From contig NZ_MULI01000010.1 of NCBI RefSeq assembly GCF_002939385.1, forward strand, positions 79,910 to 143,909: DNA of 64,000 bases, in the 5' to 3' direction. The translations under genes were made by a program, and so were the position numbers. The stretch comes from Streptomyces sp. MH60 (GTDB lineage: Bacteria > Actinomycetota > Actinomycetes > Streptomycetales > Streptomycetaceae). This document shows, one piece after another, positions 46,249 through 58,455 of this stretch. Below the pieces are notes generated by a model that was given only the letters and a program-made list of their open reading frames with translations, made no database searches and had not been told where the DNA came from. How positions within the stretch are numbered: position 1 is the stretch's first letter; each line of letters opens with the position of its first letter.

Positions 46249-47106
46249 ATGCCCGCCACCGCCCCCACCTGGGACCCCGCCCAGTACCTGCGCCACGCCG
46301 GCCACCGCGCCCGCCCCTTCACCGACCTCCTCGCCCGGATCCCGGACCTCCCCGCGGACGCGCCCCGCATCGCCGACCTCGGCTGCGGACCGGGCAACGT
46401 CACCGTCCTGCTCGCCGACCGCTGGCCCACCGCCCGCGTCACCGGCTACGACAACTCGCCCCCGATGCTCGAACGGGCCCGGCAGTACGCCGGCCCCACC
46501 CCCGGTGGCGGTCACCTCGACTTCGCCCCCGCCGACGCCCGCACCTGGACCCCGGACGAACCGTTCGACCTCCTCGTCAGCAACGCCACCCTCCAGTGGG
46601 TCCCCGGCCACGCCGACCGCTTCCCCGACTGGATCGACCGTCTCGCCCCCGGCGGCACCCTCGCCCTCCAGGTGCCCGGCAACTTCGACGCCCCCAGCCA
46701 CCGCCTGCTGCGCGAGCTGGCCGACTCCCGGCGCTGGCGGGACCGCCTCGACGGCGTCCTGCGCCACGACGACGCCGTCCTCACCCCCGAGGGCTACCTG
46801 GCCCGCCTGGCCGCCGCCGGCTGCACCGCCGACGTGTGGGAGACGACGTACGTCCACCTGCTGCCCGGCGAGGACGCCGTCCTCGACTGGGTGAAGGGAA
46901 CGGGGCTGCGGCCCGTACTGGACGCCCTCGGCGGCGACCCGGCGGCCCGCGACGCGTTCGTCGAGGAGTACCGGACCGTCCTGCGCGCCGCCTATCCCGC
47001 CGAGGCCCACGGCACCCCGTTCCCCTTCCGCCGCGTCTTCGCCGTCGCCCGGAAGCCCGCGGGGTCGGCGGGGTCGGCGGGGTCGGCGGGGGAGGCCGGC
47101 CGGTGA
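46249..47106 (+). CDS. tam: Trans-aconitate 2-methyltransferase-like SAM methyltransferase
   Basis: This is a 285-residue class I methyltransferase with SAM motifs IADLGCGPGNVTVLLADRWP and GYDNSPPMLERAR, and the Tam-specific FDLLVSNATLQWVPGH and WETTYVHLLPGEDAVLDWVKGTGLRP. Tam methylates trans-aconitate, an inhibitor of the citric acid cycle formed spontaneously. The C-terminus ends in a GSAGSAGSAGEAG tract from a short GC repeat. The gene overlaps the next by GTGA. Confidence 0.88.
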   Translation: MPATAPTWDPAQYLRHAGHRARPFTDLLARIPDLPADAPRIADLGCGPGNVTVLLADRWPTARVTGYDNSPPMLERARQYAGPTPGGGHLDFAPADARTWTPDEPFDLLVSNATLQWVPGHADRFPDWIDRLAPGGTLALQVPGNFDAPSHRLLRELADSRRWRDRLDGVLRHDDAVLTPEGYLARLAAAGCTADVWETTYVHLLPGEDAVLDWVKGTGLRPVLDALGGDPAARDAFVEEYRTVLRAAYPAEAHGTPFPFRRVFAVARKPAGSAGSAGSAGEAGR

Positions 47107-47480
47107 TCACCGGCCTCGACCACGTGCAGCTCGCCGCGCCGCCCGGCGCCGAGGAGCCGCTGCGCGCCTTCTACGCCGGCGTGCTCGGCATGACCGAGAT
47201 CCCCAAGCCGCCCGTGCTCGCCGCCCGCGGCGGCTGCTGGTTCGCGGCCGGCCCCGTCCAGCTCCACCTGGGCGTCGAGACGACCGGCTTCCGGCCCGCC
47301 CGCAAGGCCCACCCCGGGCTGCGGGTCACCGGGATCGACGGGTACGCCGCCCGCCTGGAGGCCCACGGCACGCCCGTCACCTGGGACGACGACCTGCCCG
47401 GTCACCGGCGCTTCCACTGCGCCGATCCGGTCGGCAACCGCCTGGAGTTCCTGGAGCCGGACCCACCCGCCCGCCGGTGA
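47103..47480 (+). CDS. VOC/glyoxalase-fold protein
   Basis: The 125-residue single-domain VOC protein has LDHVQLAAPPGAEEPLRAFYAGVLGM at the start and DPVGNRLEFLEPD at the end, with His and Glu placed as metal ligands. The reaction is unknown. It is translationally coupled to the methyltransferase. Confidence 0.88.
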   Translation: MITGLDHVQLAAPPGAEEPLRAFYAGVLGMTEIPKPPVLAARGGCWFAAGPVQLHLGVETTGFRPARKAHPGLRVTGIDGYAARLEAHGTPVTWDDDLPGHRRFHCADPVGNRLEFLEPDPPARR

Positions 47481-47493
47481 CCACCGGCCGGGC

Positions 47494-48669
47494 TCACACC
47501 ACGCCGTCCGCGGCGAGCGCGTCGATGTCCTCCTCCGACAGACCGAGGCCGCCGAGTACGGCGCGGGTGTGCTCGCCCAGCGCCGGGACCGCCTCCATGC
47601 GCGGCGCCCGGCCGGTCGGTCCCGGCGGCGCCATCGCCGGTACGGGACCGGCCGGGGTGGGCACCTCGTGCAGGCGCCCGCGCGCGGCCAGCTGCGGGTG
47701 GTCCCACACCTCGGTGAGCGTGTTCACCCGGGCGTTGGCCACCGGCACCGCGTCGAGCAGCGCGATCGCCTCGGTACTGGTCAGCTCCGCGAACCGCGCC
47801 GAGATCACCGCGCCCAGTTCCTCCCGGTGCGCGTCGCGGTCCGCGTTGGTGGCGTAGCGCGGGTGCCCGGCCAGCTCCGGACGGTCCAGGAAGCCCGCAC
47901 AGAAGCCGTGCCACTCGCGCTCGTTCTGCACCGCCGTCATCACGACCTTCCCGTCGCCCGCCGTGAACGGGCCGTACGGATAGATCGTCGCGTGCGCGGC
48001 ACCCGCCCGGGGAGGCGGCGGCGCGCCGTCGAGGGAGTAGTACAGCGGAAAACCCAGCCACTCCACCGTGGCCTCCAGCATCGACACGTCCAGATGCGCG
48101 CCCCGTCCCGTACGGCCCCGCTCGAGCAGCGCGGCCAGGACCGAGCTGTACGCGTACATCCCGGCGGCGATGTCCGACACCGGGATCCCCGCCTTGGCCA
48201 TGTCGTCCGGCGTGCCCGTGACCGACAGCAGCCCCGCCTCGGACTGCACCAGCAGGTCGTACGCCTTGCGGTCGGCGTAGGGGCCCGGCACGCCGTAGCC
48301 GGAGATGTCGCACACGATCAGCCCCGGATGCGCCGCCCGCAGCTCCCGCGCGCCGAGTCCGGCGCGGGCCGCGGCGCCCGGCGCCAGGTTCTGCAGGAAG
48401 ACGTCCGCGTCCGCGACCAGCCGGCGCAGCAGCTCCAGGCCCCGGGGGTCCTTGAAGTCCAGGGTGACGGACTCCTTGTTGCGGTTGACCCACACGAAGT
48501 GCGAACTCAGACCCCGCACCCGGGAGTCGTACGCCCGGGCGAAGTCCCCCGTCCCCGGGCGCTCCACCTTGATCACCCGCGCGCCGAGGTCGGCGAGCTG
48601 ACGGCTGGCGTAGGGAGCGGCGATCGCCTGCTCCAGCGAGACGACGGTGACGCCGCGCAGTGGCTGCAT
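47494..48669 (-). CDS. CaiB/BaiF family (class III) CoA-transferase
   Basis: The 391-residue protein begins MQPLRGVTVVSLEQAIAAPY and has LGARVIKVERPGTGDFAR and KESVTLDFKDPRG. The catalytic Asp is in KAYDLLVQSEAGL and forms the aspartyl-CoA thioester. The donor and acceptor acids are unknown. ATG at 48669 is the start. It lies downstream of a TetR gene in the same direction, separated by a tandem repeat. Confidence 0.92.
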   Translation of the reverse strand: MQPLRGVTVVSLEQAIAAPYASRQLADLGARVIKVERPGTGDFARAYDSRVRGLSSHFVWVNRNKESVTLDFKDPRGLELLRRLVADADVFLQNLAPGAAARAGLGARELRAAHPGLIVCDISGYGVPGPYADRKAYDLLVQSEAGLLSVTGTPDDMAKAGIPVSDIAAGMYAYSSVLAALLERGRTGRGAHLDVSMLEATVEWLGFPLYYSLDGAPPPPRAGAAHATIYPYGPFTAGDGKVVMTAVQNEREWHGFCAGFLDRPELAGHPRYATNADRDAHREELGAVISARFAELTSTEAIALLDAVPVANARVNTLTEVWDHPQLAARGRLHEVPTPAGPVPAMAPPGPTGRAPRMEAVPALGEHTRAVLGGLGLSEEDIDALAADGVV

Positions 48670-48679
48670 GTCTTCTGCC

Positions 48680-48775
48680 CTCGCGGACCTGGCTCTTGCA
48701 GGACCTGACTCTCGCGGACCTGACCTTCGTGGACCTGACTCTCGCGGACCTGGCTCGTGCGGACCTAGCTCTTGC
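48680..48775. repeat. 15-bp tandem repeat between the CoA-transferase and tetR genes
   Basis: About six units of 14-16 bp (consensus CTCGCGGACCTGACT). The last one enters the 3' end of the TetR gene. One plus-strand frame looks like pentapeptide repeats (ADLTLADLA), but this only reflects the repeat. Confidence 0.85.
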
Positions 48776-49442
48776 GGTGCCCGATCAGCCGCGGCTTCGG
48801 CTCCAGACCGTCCAGGCCGTGCCACGCCAGGTTCACCAGGTGCGCCGCCACCTCCGCCTTCTTCGGACGGCGCACGTCCAGCCACCACTGGCCGGTCAGC
48901 GCCACCATGCCCACCAGCGCCTGCGCGTACACCGGGGCCAGCTTGGCGTCGAAGCCCCGGTTCTTGAACTCGCGGCCCAGGATGTCCTCCACCTGGGTGG
49001 CGATGTCCGAGATCAGCGAGGCGAAGGTGCCCGTCGACTGCGGGATGGGGGAGTCGCGGACCAGGATGCGGAAGCCGTCCGTGTACTCCTCGATGTAGTC
49101 CAGGAGCGCGAAGGCGGCCTGCTCGCACAGCTCACGCGGGTGCCCGGCCGTCAGGGAGCCGGTCACCATGTCGAGCAGCCGCCGCATCTCGCGGTCCACG
49201 ACCACCGCGTACAGGCCCTCCTTGCCGCCGAAGTGCTCGTACACCACCGGCTTGGAGACCCCGGCCTTCGCCGCGATCTCCTCCACCGACGTGCCCTCGA
49301 AACCCTTCGCCGCGAAGAGGGTCCGGCCGATCTCCAGCAACTGCTCGCGGCGCTCGGCACCGGTCATCCGGGTGCGACGCGTGCGCCGCGGCTTGTCATT
49401 GCTCGGGGTGCTGCTGGAGTCGGTCGCCACGGCGTCAATCAT
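48765..49442 (-). CDS. TetR-family regulator, probable repressor of the desaturase operon
   Basis: The 225-residue protein has a Lys/Arg-rich N-terminus, then the helix-turn-helix LFAAKGFEGTSVEEIAAKAGVSKPVVYEHFGGKEGLY, and an all-helical C-terminal domain. Its ATG overlaps the stop of the fatty-acid desaturase gene by 4 nt, so the two are co-expressed. This suggests feedback control of membrane lipid unsaturation, with an acyl-CoA as plausible ligand. The twin palindromes upstream of the desaturase are candidate binding sites. Confidence 0.9.
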   Translation of the reverse strand: MIDAVATDSSSTPSNDKPRRTRRTRMTGAERREQLLEIGRTLFAAKGFEGTSVEEIAAKAGVSKPVVYEHFGGKEGLYAVVVDREMRRLLDMVTGSLTAGHPRELCEQAAFALLDYIEEYTDGFRILVRDSPIPQSTGTFASLISDIATQVEDILGREFKNRGFDAKLAPVYAQALVGMVALTGQWWLDVRRPKKAEVAAHLVNLAWHGLDGLEPKPRLIGHRKS

Positions 49443-50449
49443 GCCGCCTTCGCCGTCTCCTTCCGGCGGCGGGCGCCGTCCTGATCCGTGTTGCGGCGCG
49501 AATCGATACGCGAGCGTGACGGCCAGCGCACGTCGTAGGCCCACCCGAGCTGCTCGAACCAGCGGATCAGCCGGGCACTCGAATCGAGCTGCCCGCGCAT
49601 CACCCCGTGCCGCGCCGAGGTCGGGTCCGCGTGGTGCAGGTTGTGCCAGGACTCACCGCAGGACAGGATCGCCAGCCACCACACGTTGCCCGAGCGGTCC
49701 CGGGACTTGAAGGGGCGCTTGCCCACCGCGTGGCAGATCGAGTTGATCGACCAGGTCACGTGGTGCAGCAACGCCACCCGCACGAGTGAACCCCAGAAGA
49801 ACCCGGTGAACGCGCCCCACCAGGACATCGTGACCAGCCCGCCGATCAGCGCGGGCAGCCCCAGGGACACCACGGTCCACAGGATGAACTGGCGGGAGAC
49901 CGCCCGCAGCGCGGGGTCCTTGATCAGGTCCGGTGCGTACTTCTCCTGCGATGTCTGCTCCTCGTCGAACATCCAGGCGATGTGGGCCCACCACAGGCCC
50001 TTGATCAGGGCGGGCACCGTCTCGCCGTACCGCCACGGCGAGTGCGGGTCGCCCTCGTCGTCGGAGAACTTGTGGTGTTTGCGGTGGTCGGCCACCCAGC
50101 GGACCAGCGGCCCCTCGACCGCCATCGAGCCCGCGATCGCCAACGCGATCTTCAACGGCCGTTTCGCCTTGAAGGAACCATGGGTGAAGTGCCGGTGGAA
50201 CCCGATGGTGATGCCGTGGCAGCCCAGGAAGTAGAAGAAGACCAGCAATCCCAGGTCCAGCCAGCTCACGCCCCAGCCCCACGCCAGCGGCACCGCCGCC
50301 ACCAGCGCGAGGAACGGAAGGGTGATGAACAGCAGCAGCGTGATCTGCTCGATGGACCGCTTCTGCTCACCCCCCAGCGTGGCGGAGGACCCCGCGCCGG
50401 AATCGGCCGGCTGCGGAGCGTCTGGGATCACATCGGAAGTCGTGGTCAT
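49439..50449 (-). CDS. Membrane acyl-CoA/acyl-lipid fatty-acid desaturase
   Basis: The 336-residue integral membrane di-iron enzyme has the three His boxes H85-RHFT-H90, H122-RKHH and H269-NLHH in the delta-9 desaturase arrangement, with paired helices before and between. It introduces a cis double bond into saturated acyl chains using O2 and reductant. It is the first gene of the operon with tetR. Confidence 0.93.
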   Translation of the reverse strand: MTTTSDVIPDAPQPADSGAGSSATLGGEQKRSIEQITLLLFITLPFLALVAAVPLAWGWGVSWLDLGLLVFFYFLGCHGITIGFHRHFTHGSFKAKRPLKIALAIAGSMAVEGPLVRWVADHRKHHKFSDDEGDPHSPWRYGETVPALIKGLWWAHIAWMFDEEQTSQEKYAPDLIKDPALRAVSRQFILWTVVSLGLPALIGGLVTMSWWGAFTGFFWGSLVRVALLHHVTWSINSICHAVGKRPFKSRDRSGNVWWLAILSCGESWHNLHHADPTSARHGVMRGQLDSSARLIRWFEQLGWAYDVRWPSRSRIDSRRNTDQDGARRRKETAKAA

Positions 50450-50527
50450 GCGCGTCCCCTGTGGGGTCGAGGGTGGGGTCGTCGAGGTGTGGCCGGTGCC
50501 GGGCTACGGGAACCTGCACGGTTTTCC

Positions 50528-50554
50528 TACGGTTCCGTAACCTACGGCGACGTA
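50528..50554. promoter_or_regulatory. Twin palindromes upstream of the desaturase gene
   Basis: TACGGTTCCGTA (50528-50539) and TACGGCGACGTA (50543-50554) are two inverted repeats 15 bp apart centre to centre. They lie 80-105 bp before the desaturase start and probably overlap its promoter. The arrangement suits two TetR dimers. Confidence 0.68.
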
Positions 50555-50754
50555 AGTATGGCAGTGCGTGGCCGCGCGGCAAGAGCCCCAGAGCCTGCGC
50601 GTCCTGGCCGACACCTATCCTGGGAGTCGGTCGGACAGCGCGGTCCGCTCTGATTACTTCCCGGACGTCCGGCCCGGTAAGCGGCGCCCGCCGCGCGGGA
50701 CGGCCGTCCGGGTTCCCTCCCAGACGAGCTTCAACACTGCAAGGAGCCGCACCT

Positions 50755-53490
<2,736 letters not shown>

Positions 53491-53536
53491 CACGGCCCAG
53501 CTGCGCCCACCCCGGCGCCGCGCACGCGAAAACACC

Positions 53537-53571
53537 GGTGCCCCCGAGCTCGCACAGAGCCCGGGGGCACC
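53537..53571 (+). terminator. Terminator after ppc
   Basis: Perfect arms GGTGCCCCCG (53537-53546) and CGGGGGCACC (53562-53571) lie about 45 nt beyond the stop codon, between convergent genes. Confidence 0.8.
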
Positions 53572-53592
53572 CTCACGTCGTATCCGAAAACC

Positions 53593-54108
53593 TCACACCG
53601 CGAAGAACGCCCCCGTCAGCAGGGCCACCCCGGCCCCCGCCATCCCCCACGCGACCCGAGTCCGCCGCAGCCCCCCGGCCACGACCACCGACGCAAGCAA
53701 CAACGCCCCGCCCAACGGCACCCACGCGTACAGAATCCCGGCCGGACCCGAACGCACCGCCTCGCCACTACCGGGCTTCAACACCACGCTGTACGTCCGC
53801 CCCTTCGCCACCGCGACGGAGTCCTCGATCACGACCCGCTCCCGCGCCTGCGACCCCGCCGACACCGGCGAGTACGGACCGCTGCACGTCCCCCCGCCGC
53901 ACCGCGTCACCTCGACCGTGCCCCGCTCCCGCCCCTTGGTCAGCAGCACGTGCTGCGCCGTGCCCCACGACGCCCACACCCCCGCGATCATGATCAACGC
54001 GGCGACCGTACCCATCGCCGCCACCCGGCCGAACCGCAGCAGGGCGGAGGACGCGGAGGAAGCGGACGAGGCCTGACGGGGACGAGCGGCGGCGGCAGAG
54101 GCAGGCAT
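53593..54108 (-). CDS. Two-helix membrane protein of unknown function
   Basis: The protein of about 171 residues has an Ala/Ser-rich N-terminus, a membrane helix (about residues 30-50), an extracytoplasmic segment of about 80 residues with two Cys (VTRCGGGTCSGPYSP) that may form a disulfide, and C-terminal helices near 125-170. The start could be ATG 54108 or 54120; no good ribosome binding site distinguishes them. The family is not recognised. Confidence 0.72.
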   Translation of the reverse strand: MPASAAAARPRQASSASSASSALLRFGRVAAMGTVAALIMIAGVWASWGTAQHVLLTKGRERGTVEVTRCGGGTCSGPYSPVSAGSQARERVVIEDSVAVAKGRTYSVVLKPGSGEAVRSGPAGILYAWVPLGGALLLASVVVAGGLRRTRVAWGMAGAGVALLTGAFFAV

Positions 54109-54172
54109 GGCCGGGATCATTGGCCATGCCTGCACGCCCGGTCAACTCACCCGCGCACCATCGTCGGACAAG

Positions 54173-54775
54173 TCAGGAGTTGTACGCGCTCTGCGCCCGC
54201 TCCAGACCCTCGATCACCAGAGCCTCCACCGCGTCCGCCGCCCGGTCGACGAAGTAGTCCAGCTCCTTGCGCTCCGTCGACGAGAAGTCCCGCAGCACGA
54301 AATCCGCCACCGGCATCCGCCCCGGCGGCCGCCCGATCCCGAACCGCACCCGGTGGTAGTCCGCGCCCAGCGACTTCGTGATCGACTTCAGCCCGTTGTG
54401 CCCGTTGTCCCCGCCGCCCAGCTTCAGCCGCAGCACGCCGTAGTCGATGTCCAACTCGTCGTGCACCGCCACGATGTTGCCGACCGGAACCTTGTAGAAG
54501 TCCCGCAGCGCCGTCACCGGGCCGCCCGACACGTTCATGAACGACATCGGCTTCGCCAGGATCACCCGCCGGTTGGCAGGACCCGGCGGACCGATCCGCC
54601 CCTCGACCACCTGCGCCTGCGCCTTGCCGTGCCGCTTGAAGCGCGCCCCGATCCGCTCCGCCAGCAGATCCGCCACCATGAAGCCGACGTTGTGCCGGTT
54701 CGCGGCGTACTCGGGTCCCGGATTCCCGAGGCCGGCCACCAGCCACGGAGCGCCCGCGTCCGTCGTCACGTCCAT
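54173..54775 (-). CDS. pth: Peptidyl-tRNA hydrolase
   Basis: The 200-residue essential enzyme frees tRNA from peptidyl-tRNA that drops off ribosomes. Motifs are [21 protein letters not shown] with the catalytic His, [10 protein letters not shown], and HDELDIDYG with the Asp. It lies downstream of rplY in the common prs-rplY-pth order, separated from it by a strong hairpin. Confidence 0.95.
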   Translation of the reverse strand: MDVTTDAGAPWLVAGLGNPGPEYAANRHNVGFMVADLLAERIGARFKRHGKAQAQVVEGRIGPPGPANRRVILAKPMSFMNVSGGPVTALRDFYKVPVGNIVAVHDELDIDYGVLRLKLGGGDNGHNGLKSITKSLGADYHRVRFGIGRPPGRMPVADFVLRDFSSTERKELDYFVDRAADAVEALVIEGLERAQSAYNS

Positions 54776-54824
54776 GTCTCCTTAACCACCGGTACCACCC
54801 GTAACCACCCGTCCCCCCATACGC

Positions 54825-54859
54825 GTCGGCCGCTGCCCCGCACGGGAACAGCGGCCGAC
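54825..54859 (-). terminator. Terminator after rplY
   Basis: Perfect 11-bp arms GTCGGCCGCTG (54825-54835) and CAGCGGCCGAC (54849-54859) lie between the rplY stop and the pth start. Confidence 0.85.
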
Positions 54860-54882
54860 CACACGATGACCGTGCGGGAGGA

Positions 54883-55479
54883 TCAGGCCTCGGCGGCCTC
54901 TTCGCCCTCGCCCTCGCCCTCGGCCGGGGCCTCCTCGGCCTGCGCGGACAGGACCTGCAGCACCACGGTGTCGCCGTCCACGTCCAGCTTCACGCCGGAC
55001 GGCAGGGCGATGTCCTTGGCGTGGATGGAGGCACCGGCCTCCAGGCCCTCCACCGACACGGTGACCTGCTCCGGGATGTGCGTGGCCTCGGCCTCGACCG
55101 GCAGCGCGTCCAGGACGTACTCCAGCAGGTAGCCACCCGGGGCCAGCTCGCCCTCGGCCTGCACCGGGATCTCGACCGACACGGTCTCGCCGCGCTTCAC
55201 CAGCTGCAGGTCGACGTGCTCCAGGAAGCCCTTGATCGGGTCGCGCTGGACCGACTTCGGGATCGCCAGCTCGTTGGTCTTGCCGTCGATGTCCAGCGCG
55301 ATCAGCACGTTGGACGTACGCAGCGCCAGCAGCAGCTCGTGACCCGGCAGGGTCAGGTGCAGCGGGTCGGAACCGTGACCGTACAGAACACCGGGAACCT
55401 TGTTGTCACGACGGATACGACGCGCGGCACCCTTGCCGAACTCGGTACGCGTCACGGCGGTGAGCTTCACCTCGGACAT
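54883..55479 (-). CDS. rplY: 50S ribosomal protein L25, long (Ctc/TL5) form
   Basis: The 198-residue protein binds 5S rRNA. The N-terminal L25 domain (LTAVTRTEFGKGAARRIRR, VPGVLYGHG) is followed by the TL5/Ctc beta domain and an acidic Ala/Glu tail. In Bacillus the homologue Ctc is a general stress protein. ATG at 55479 is 6 nt after GAGGAG. The gene lies between prs and pth. Confidence 0.95.
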   Translation of the reverse strand: MSEVKLTAVTRTEFGKGAARRIRRDNKVPGVLYGHGSDPLHLTLPGHELLLALRTSNVLIALDIDGKTNELAIPKSVQRDPIKGFLEHVDLQLVKRGETVSVEIPVQAEGELAPGGYLLEYVLDALPVEAEATHIPEQVTVSVEGLEAGASIHAKDIALPSGVKLDVDGDTVVLQVLSAQAEEAPAEGEGEGEEAAEA

Positions 55480-55579
55480 GATCACTCCTCGTGGGAATCA
55501 GGAACGGACGTGGTCACCCGGCCACGAACGGCCTGCTACGAAGAGCGCGTCGATAACGGAGCGCCACACCCGCACACAC

Positions 55580-55639
55580 GGGTACGGCCTCCCTCGCCGA
55601 GCAACTTCAGCAGTCTACTCGGAGAGGAAGGCCGTACCC
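55580..55639 (-). terminator. Long hairpin between prs and rplY
   Basis: Two 22-nt arms (55580-55601 and 55618-55639) pair with only two mismatches around a 16-nt loop. This is the strongest hairpin in the window. It lies 53 nt after the prs stop and 100 nt before the rplY start, so it is either the prs terminator or a leader structure of rplY. Confidence 0.82.
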
Positions 55640-55691
55640 AAAACGATCAAACAGGCGGGACACCACCTGCAGAACGGTTACTGCACAACGC

Positions 55692-56666
55692 TCACTGCTC
55701 GTCGAACAGGCTCGTCACCGAACCGTCCTCGAACACCTCACGCACCGCACGCGCGATCGTCGGCGCGATCGACAGCACCGTGATCTTGTCCAGTTCCAGC
55801 TCACTCGCCGACGGCAGCGTGTTCGTGAACACGAACTCGCTCACCTTCGAGTTCTTCAGCCGGTCCGCCGCCGGACCCGACAGCACACCGTGCGTCGCCG
55901 TCACGATCACGTCCTCCGCACCGTGCGCGAACAGCGCGTCCGCCGCGGCACAGATCGTGCCACCCGTGTCGATCATGTCGTCGACCAGGACGCAGATACG
56001 CCCCTCCACGTCACCCACGACCTCGTGCACCGTGACCTGGTTCGCCACGTCCTTGTCACGCCGCTTGTGCACGATCGCCAGCGGCGCGCCCAGACGGTCG
56101 CACCAACGGTCCGCCACGCGCACCCGGCCCGCGTCCGGAGACACCACCGTCAGCTTCGAACGGTCCACCTTCGCGCCCACGTAGTCCGCGAGCAGCGGCA
56201 GCGCGAACAAGTGGTCCACCGGACCGTCGAAGAAGCCCTGGATCTGGTCCGTGTGCAGATCCACGGCCAGAATCCGGTCCGCGCCCGCGGTCTTCATCAG
56301 ATCCGCGATCAGACGCGCCGAAATCGGTTCACGCCCACGGTGCTTCTTGTCCTGCCGCGCGTAACCGTAGAACGGCACGATGACGGTGATGGAGCGGGCC
56401 GACGCGCGCTTCAACGCGTCGATCATGATCAGCTGCTCCATGACCCACTTGTTGATCGGAGCCGTGTGGCTCTGGATCAGGAAGCAGTCCGCACCGCGCG
56501 CCGACTCCTGATACCGCACATAGATCTCACCGTTGGCGAAGTCGAAGGCCTTCGTCGGGACGACCCCGACCCCCAGCTGCTGGGCGACCTCCTCGGCAAG
56601 CTCGGGGTGTGCGCGGCCGGAGAAGAACATCATCTTCTTCTCGCCGGTCGTCTTGATCCCGGTCAC
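55692..56666 (-). CDS. prs: Ribose-phosphate pyrophosphokinase (PRPP synthetase)
   Basis: The 324-residue enzyme makes PRPP from ribose-5-phosphate and ATP for nucleotide, His and Trp synthesis. Visible motifs are MFFSGRAHPELAEEVA, the flexible-loop YARQDKKHRGREPISA, AVDLHTDQIQGFF, and the PRPP-binding VLVDDMIDTGGTI. GTG at 56666 follows GAGGAG. It lies downstream of glmU in the usual order. Confidence 0.96.
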   Translation of the reverse strand: MTGIKTTGEKKMMFFSGRAHPELAEEVAQQLGVGVVPTKAFDFANGEIYVRYQESARGADCFLIQSHTAPINKWVMEQLIMIDALKRASARSITVIVPFYGYARQDKKHRGREPISARLIADLMKTAGADRILAVDLHTDQIQGFFDGPVDHLFALPLLADYVGAKVDRSKLTVVSPDAGRVRVADRWCDRLGAPLAIVHKRRDKDVANQVTVHEVVGDVEGRICVLVDDMIDTGGTICAAADALFAHGAEDVIVTATHGVLSGPAADRLKNSKVSEFVFTNTLPSASELELDKITVLSIAPTIARAVREVFEDGSVTSLFDEQ

Positions 56667-56797
56667 AGCACTTTCTCCTCAGAGGTTCGCAGCTGAGCTC
56701 ATGGGCGCTCTCCCGACTGGCCGCGGGGGCGTCTCAGCTGGTGGGGTGCGGATGTGCACTTATCACGGTACGCCGTGTTCGACGCGCCGGTTTCCGG

Positions 56798-58246
56798 TCA
56801 GTCTTCGCCGCCGGCCTCGCGGGACACCGCCTCGGCAGCCTTCGCCGCCGCGCTCCCCGGACGCTTCCGGGCCACCCAGCCCTCGATATTCCGCTGCTGG
56901 CCACGGGCCACGGCCAGCGAACCGGGCGGGACGTCCTTCGTGATCACCGAGCCGGCGGCGGTGTAGGCACCGTCCCCGACCGTGACAGGAGCCACAAACA
57001 TGTTGTCCGAACCCGTACGGCAGTGTGAGCCGATCGTCGTGTGGTGCTTGTCCTGACCGTCGTAGTTCACGAACACACTCGCGGCACCGATGTTCGTGAA
57101 GTCACCGATCGTCGCGTCACCCATGTACGACAGGTGCGGGACCTTCGTCCCCTCACCGATCGACGCGTTCTTGGCCTCGACGAACGTACCGATCTTCGAT
57201 TTGAGCCCGAGCCGGGTACCCGGCCGCAGATACGCGTACGGACCGACCGAGGCCTGCGGACCGACGTGCGCGCCGACGGCCACCGTGTTGTCCACCCGCG
57301 CACCCGCGTCGACCCGGGTGTCCGTCAGCCGGGAGTTCGGCCCGACCTCGCAGCCCTCGGCCAGATGCGTCGAACCGTGCAGCTGCGTACCCGGGTGGAG
57401 AACGACGTCCTGCTCGAACGTCACCGTCACGTCGACCCACGTCGTCGCCGGGTCCACCACGGTCACGCCGGCCAGCATCGCCCCGGTCAGCAACCGGTCG
57501 TTCAGGATCCGACGCGCCTCGGCCAGCTGCACACGGTTGTTGATCCCGGCGATCTCCCGGTGGTCGCCGGCCACCGACGCACCCACCCGGTGCCCCGCCT
57601 CACGCAGGATCCCCAGCACGTCCGTCAGGTACTCCTCGCCCTGGCTGTTGTCCGTGCGCACCTTGCCCAGCGCGTCCGCGAGCAGCTGCCCGTCGAAGGC
57701 GAACACACCCGAGTTGATCTCACGGATCGCCCGCTGCGACTCCGAGGCGTCCTTGTGCTCGACGATCGCCGTCACGGCGCCCGACGCCCCGTCCCGCACG
57801 ATCCGGCCGTACCCCGTCGCGTCCGGCACCTCGGCCGTCAGCACCGTCACCGCGTTGCCGTCGGCCGTGTGCGTGGCGGCGAGGGCCTTGAGCGTCTCGC
57901 CGGTGAGGAGCGGGGTGTCACCGCAGACGACCACGACGACCCCGTCCACGGCACCGCCCAGCGCCTCGAGACCCATCCGCACGGCGTGCCCGGTGCCGTT
58001 CTGCTGCTCCTGGACGGCGGTGCGTACGTCGGGGGCGACCTCGGCGAGGTGCGCGGTGACCTTCTCGCGGGCGTGCCCGACGACCGCGACCAGGTTCTCG
58101 GGGTCCAGCTCACCGGCGGCGGCGAGCACGTGCCCGACGAGGGACCGGCCGCACAGCTCGTGCAGGACCTTGGGTGTGGCCGACTTCATACGGGTGCCCT
58201 CACCCGCTGCGAGAACGACGACGGCTGCCGGGCGAATGGCGCTCAC
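56798..58246 (-). CDS. glmU: Bifunctional GlmU (GlcNAc-1-P uridylyltransferase / GlcN-1-P acetyltransferase)
   Basis: This 482-residue enzyme makes UDP-GlcNAc for peptidoglycan. The N-terminal pyrophosphorylase has [21 protein letters not shown]. The C-terminal left-handed beta-helix has hexapeptide repeats ([45 protein letters not shown]). GTG at 58246 is chosen; an in-frame extension would run into the tRNA gene. Confidence 0.95.
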   Translation of the reverse strand: MSAIRPAAVVVLAAGEGTRMKSATPKVLHELCGRSLVGHVLAAAGELDPENLVAVVGHAREKVTAHLAEVAPDVRTAVQEQQNGTGHAVRMGLEALGGAVDGVVVVVCGDTPLLTGETLKALAATHTADGNAVTVLTAEVPDATGYGRIVRDGASGAVTAIVEHKDASESQRAIREINSGVFAFDGQLLADALGKVRTDNSQGEEYLTDVLGILREAGHRVGASVAGDHREIAGINNRVQLAEARRILNDRLLTGAMLAGVTVVDPATTWVDVTVTFEQDVVLHPGTQLHGSTHLAEGCEVGPNSRLTDTRVDAGARVDNTVAVGAHVGPQASVGPYAYLRPGTRLGLKSKIGTFVEAKNASIGEGTKVPHLSYMGDATIGDFTNIGAASVFVNYDGQDKHHTTIGSHCRTGSDNMFVAPVTVGDGAYTAAGSVITKDVPPGSLAVARGQQRNIEGWVARKRPGSAAAKAAEAVSREAGGED

Positions 58247-58320
58247 GGGATGCCCTTCGGCTGTTGAGGAGGTGGGGACCTCCGCAGGATACCGGGGCGG
58301 TTTACGGGGGACATGAGTGC

Positions 58321-58346
58321 GGGCCCTGACATTGACGTCAAGGCCC
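58321..58346 (-). terminator. Hairpin after tRNA-Gln
   Basis: GGGCCCTGAC (58321-58330) pairs with GTCAAGGCCC (58337-58346) through ten positions, one of them a wobble, with a 6-nt loop. It lies just 3' of the leftward tRNA gene and before glmU. Confidence 0.7.
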
Positions 58347-58365
58347 GCGATGAGGTCACGCGCAG

Positions 58366-58441
58366 TGGCTCCCCCGCAAGGATTCGAACCTTGTCCTGCT
58401 AGATCCAAAATCTAGTGTGCTGCCGGTTACACCACGGGGGA
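58366..58441 (-). tRNA. tRNA-Gln (anticodon UUG)
   Basis: The minus strand folds as a cloverleaf: a 7-bp acceptor stem (TCCCCCG with CGGGGGA), an anticodon stem CTAGA/TCTAG around the loop TTTTGGA (anticodon TTG), and a T-arm with GGTTCGAATCC. The discriminator is G and the CCA end is encoded at 58366-58368. It reads CAA, a rare Gln codon in this GC-rich genome. Confidence 0.96.
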
Positions 58442-58455
58442 ACGTGCGTCAGACC

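Noticed and set aside
48660..48780. Pentapeptide-repeat-like protein on the plus strand
   Set aside because: The pattern comes from the 15-bp tandem repeat. There is no ribosome binding site and the rest of the frame is antisense to tetR.
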